From Parafrankia elaeagni (GTDB taxonomy: Bacteria; Actinomycetota; Actinomycetes; Frankiales; Frankiaceae): a stretch of 64,000 nucleotides of DNA. The notes under the pieces were generated by a model. It was not told the origin of the DNA, made no database searches, and saw only the letters and a program-made list of their open reading frames with translations. The position numbers were made by a program, and so were the translations under genes. Positions 62,408 to 64,000 of this stretch are shown here, piece after piece. Position 1 is the stretch's first letter. Each line of letters begins with the position of its first letter. Location of the stretch: contig NZ_KB893713.1 in NCBI RefSeq assembly GCF_000374165.1, positions 76,853 through 140,852 of the forward strand. Direction: 5' to 3'.

Positions 62408-63490
62408 ATGGCAGGCAACACTGGTGACCACCGCAGCGAGGCGCGCGAGTTTCTGACCTCCCGCCGCGCGCGGCTGTCCCCGCGACAGGCGGGCCTGGTC
62501 GCGTTCGGCGACAACCGCCGGGTACCCGGCCTGCGCCGCGAGGAGGTCGCGGCTCTCTCCGGGGTCAGCGTCGTCTATTACACCCGCCTGGAGCGCGGGA
62601 ACCTCGTCGGCGCCTCCGAGTCGGTGCTCGGAGCGATCGCCGGCGCACTGCAGCTGGACGACGCCGAACGCGAGCATCTGTTCGACCTGGCCCGGGCGGC
62701 CAACGCCACCACCTCGGCCCGGTCCCGAGCGGGCGCGGGGCGGGCACGGGTGCCCGCCGGTATCCAGCGGGTGCTCGACGCGATCACCGACGCGCCGGCG
62801 GACGTGCGCAACGGCCGCCGTGACATTCTCGCGTCCAACAAGCTCGCCCGCGCGCTGTACAGCGACATCCACGCCGAGACCACCCAGCCGCCGAACGTCG
62901 CGCGGTTCACGTTCCTCAATCCGCGAGCGCGGGACTTCTTCGTCGACTGGCACACGGCCGCCAGCGACATCGTCGCGAGCCTGCGGATCGAGGCCGGTCG
63001 CCATCCGTACGACAGGCCGCTGTCCGACCTCGTGGGAGAGCTGTCCACCCGCAGCGAGGAGTTCCGCGTCCGATGGGCGTCGCACAACGTGCGGCACCAC
63101 ACCATGGGTACCAAGAGGATGCACCACCCGGTTGTCGGCGAGATCGAGCTCGCCTACCAGGCGCTGGTGCTGCCCGGTGACATCGGCATGAACCTCTACG
63201 TGTACACCGCCGCGCCGGACTCCCCGGCGCAGGAAGCACTGCGGTTCCTGGCCAGCTGGGCCGACAGCCACACCCCGGCCGCCAGCCACACCCCGGCCAC
63301 CACCAGCCGCCCCACGGCCGACAGCCGCCCCACGGCCGACGGCCACAGCGCTACCAACGGCCACAGCGCTGCCGACGGCCACAGCGCTGCCGAGGACCAC
63401 AGCGCGTCCGGCAACCGCCCCGTTCCCGGCGGCGCCACCCCGTTTGGCAGTGGCGTGGCCGGGGACAGACGGCGCACCGCCAGGCCCTGA
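62408..63490 (+). CDS. MmyB-like helix-turn-helix transcriptional regulator
   Basis: 360 residues from ATG 62408. The HTH_31 domain is FLTSRRARLSPRQAGL, NRRVPGLRREEVAALSGV, then YYTRLERG. The MmyB-type ligand domain (RDILASNKLARALYSDI, FFVDWHTAASDIVASLR, HPVVGEIELAYQAL) is a fatty-acid-binding PAS-like fold. A C-terminal tail of about 70 residues is made of SHTPA, RPTAD and GHSA repeats, encoded by 15-18-bp tandem repeats at 63,270-63,420. It diverges from the DrrAB operon, which it may control. Confidence 0.88.
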   Translation: MAGNTGDHRSEAREFLTSRRARLSPRQAGLVAFGDNRRVPGLRREEVAALSGVSVVYYTRLERGNLVGASESVLGAIAGALQLDDAEREHLFDLARAANATTSARSRAGAGRARVPAGIQRVLDAITDAPADVRNGRRDILASNKLARALYSDIHAETTQPPNVARFTFLNPRARDFFVDWHTAASDIVASLRIEAGRHPYDRPLSDLVGELSTRSEEFRVRWASHNVRHHTMGTKRMHHPVVGEIELAYQALVLPGDIGMNLYVYTAAPDSPAQEALRFLASWADSHTPAASHTPATTSRPTADSRPTADGHSATNGHSAADGHSAAEDHSASGNRPVPGGATPFGSGVAGDRRRTARP

Positions 63491-63611
63491 ACCATCCGAA
63501 CCATCCACCACCGGACCATCCGCGCGTCGCCGCGGGCGGGCAGCGGCAGCGAACCCGGTCGCCCCGCCGCCGGATGGATCGGCGTGGGCCATCCCAGCAA
63601 GGAGGCTCGCC

Positions 63612-63641
63612 ATGACCGCCCCGACCCCCACCCGACGATGA
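63612..63641 (+). other. Nine-codon leader ORF before the flavodoxin gene
   Basis: ATG 63612 has a strong AAGGAGG site and encodes MTAPTPTRR, ending at TGA 63,639-63,641. A 14-bp tandem duplication (63,631 and 63,645) spans its stop and the flavodoxin start. It may couple translation or be a scar. Confidence 0.35.
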
Positions 63642-63651
63642 GCGCCCGACG

Positions 63652-64000
63652 GTGAGCGCGATCTCGACCCGCAGGGCGCTGCTCGGCGCGGCCCTGGCGG
63701 CGGCCGCCGCGGGGCCCGCGCTCGGCGGCTGCTCATCCTCCTCCGACCCGGAGCCCCGCTCACGCGACGACGCCACCGCGCGGGGAAGCACGGCTGGGAC
63801 AGCCTCCCCTGACCCCGCACCGGCCGGACGGGTGCTGCTGGCGTACTTCTCCCGGGCCGGCGAGAACTACCACTACGGCGGGCGCCGGAACCTCACCGTC
63901 GGCAACACCGAGGTGTTGGCGGGCATCATCGCTGACCGCATCGACTGCGACGTCCACCGCATCGAGGCCGCCGACCCCTACCCGGACGATTACGAGGCCA
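63652..64000 (+). CDS. Flavodoxin-like lipoprotein, partial at window end
   Basis: The first 116 codons of a gene that runs out of the window, starting at GTG 63652. The signal peptide has RRALLGAALAAAAAGPALG followed by a lipobox-like GGC. A Ser/Thr linker leads to VLLAYFSRAGENYHYGG, the FMN phosphate-binding start of a flavodoxin (family usual: SxTGNT-like loop), and IDCDVHRIEAADPYP. It should be an extracellular or membrane-anchored flavodoxin-fold protein. The C-terminus cannot be judged here. Confidence 0.8.
   Translation, partial: MSAISTRRALLGAALAAAAAGPALGGCSSSSDPEPRSRDDATARGSTAGTASPDPAPAGRVLLAYFSRAGENYHYGGRRNLTVGNTEVLAGIIADRIDCDVHRIEAADPYPDDYEA

Noticed and set aside
61271..63820. 849-residue minus-strand frame including the DrrA-like ATPase
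   Set aside because: Only the part from ATG 62227 is protein-like; the remainder is antisense to the MmyB-like regulator gene.

Overview
The window looks like chromosomal DNA of a very high-GC, multicellular-type actinobacterium, most likely Frankia or a close relative. The evidence is the strong G/C bias at third codon positions, frequent GTG starts, many GTGA/ATGA stop-start overlaps, and the gene repertoire: CaiB/BaiF CoA-transferase, mycofactocin-type SDR, AfsR-like regulator, EAD-TIR protein, HAF-repeat protein and several TetR regulators. The genus is an inference; no rRNA or tRNA gene was seen.

Layout. 0-6.3 kb: M13 peptidase, NmrA-like reductase, YqeY-like protein, an SDR remnant, an ECF sigma / zinc-finger anti-sigma pair, and a tiny Arg-rich protein ending in a perfect terminator. 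6.4-11 kb: an oxidoreductase operon (ADH-like, SnoaL-like, 6PGDH-like, SDR) divergent from a TetR gene, followed by a deletion scar holding remnants of an MFS exporter and a second TetR. 11-22.8 kb: lipoproteins, a SnoaL-like protein, a self-regulated MFS-TetR operon with a palindromic operator, a Tat-exported GMC (cholesterol-oxidase-like) enzyme, a HAF-repeat protein, a DUF4190 protein, a TnpB-only insertion sequence with a frameshift, an LGFP/phospholipase A2 lipoprotein and a periplasmic binding protein. 23.3-25.5 kb: a group II intron with its reverse transcriptase, placed against an ISAs1 transposase remnant. 25.6-30.7 kb: alkylsulfatase, DUF202 protein, broken DUF2254 gene, catalase. 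31-41 kb: CoA-transferase, MFS transporter, a branched-chain-type ABC importer whose two permeases and first ATPase are fused in one 1038-residue protein, and an amidohydrolase. 41-48.6 kb: RecQ, YjbR-like protein, a TetR/SDR divergent pair, histidine phosphatase, a frameshifted secreted protein, and a quinone-reductase-like/membrane protein pair. 48.8-55.9 kb: an AfsR-like STAND regulator carrying a cyclase-like domain, a diiron enzyme plus private ACP, peroxiredoxin, P450, and a dienelactone-hydrolase remnant. 55.9-59.5 kb: a three-gene TIR module. 59.6-64 kb: DrrAB-type exporter with MerR regulator, MmyB-like regulator, and the start of a flavodoxin lipoprotein.

Working together. Much of the window fits uptake and oxidation of hydrophobic or exotic carbon compounds (importer, CoA-transferase, SDRs, P450, amidohydrolase, GMC oxidase, alkylsulfatase), controlled by local TetR regulators. 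The most novel locus is the TIR module at 55,980-59,453. A TIR protein with an EAD1-like adaptor keeps the predicted catalytic Glu. It converges, with overlapping 3' ends, on a second TIR protein in which that Glu is Gln and which is encoded just after a membrane protein. This looks like a conflict or immune-type system with an active and a pseudo-TIR.

A second theme is damage. Several genes have lost internal blocks, in frame or out of frame, or carry one-base lesions. Short tandem repeats of 6-17 bp are unusually frequent. Either this genome is unstable and decaying here or the assembly has collapsed regions; read-level data would tell which.
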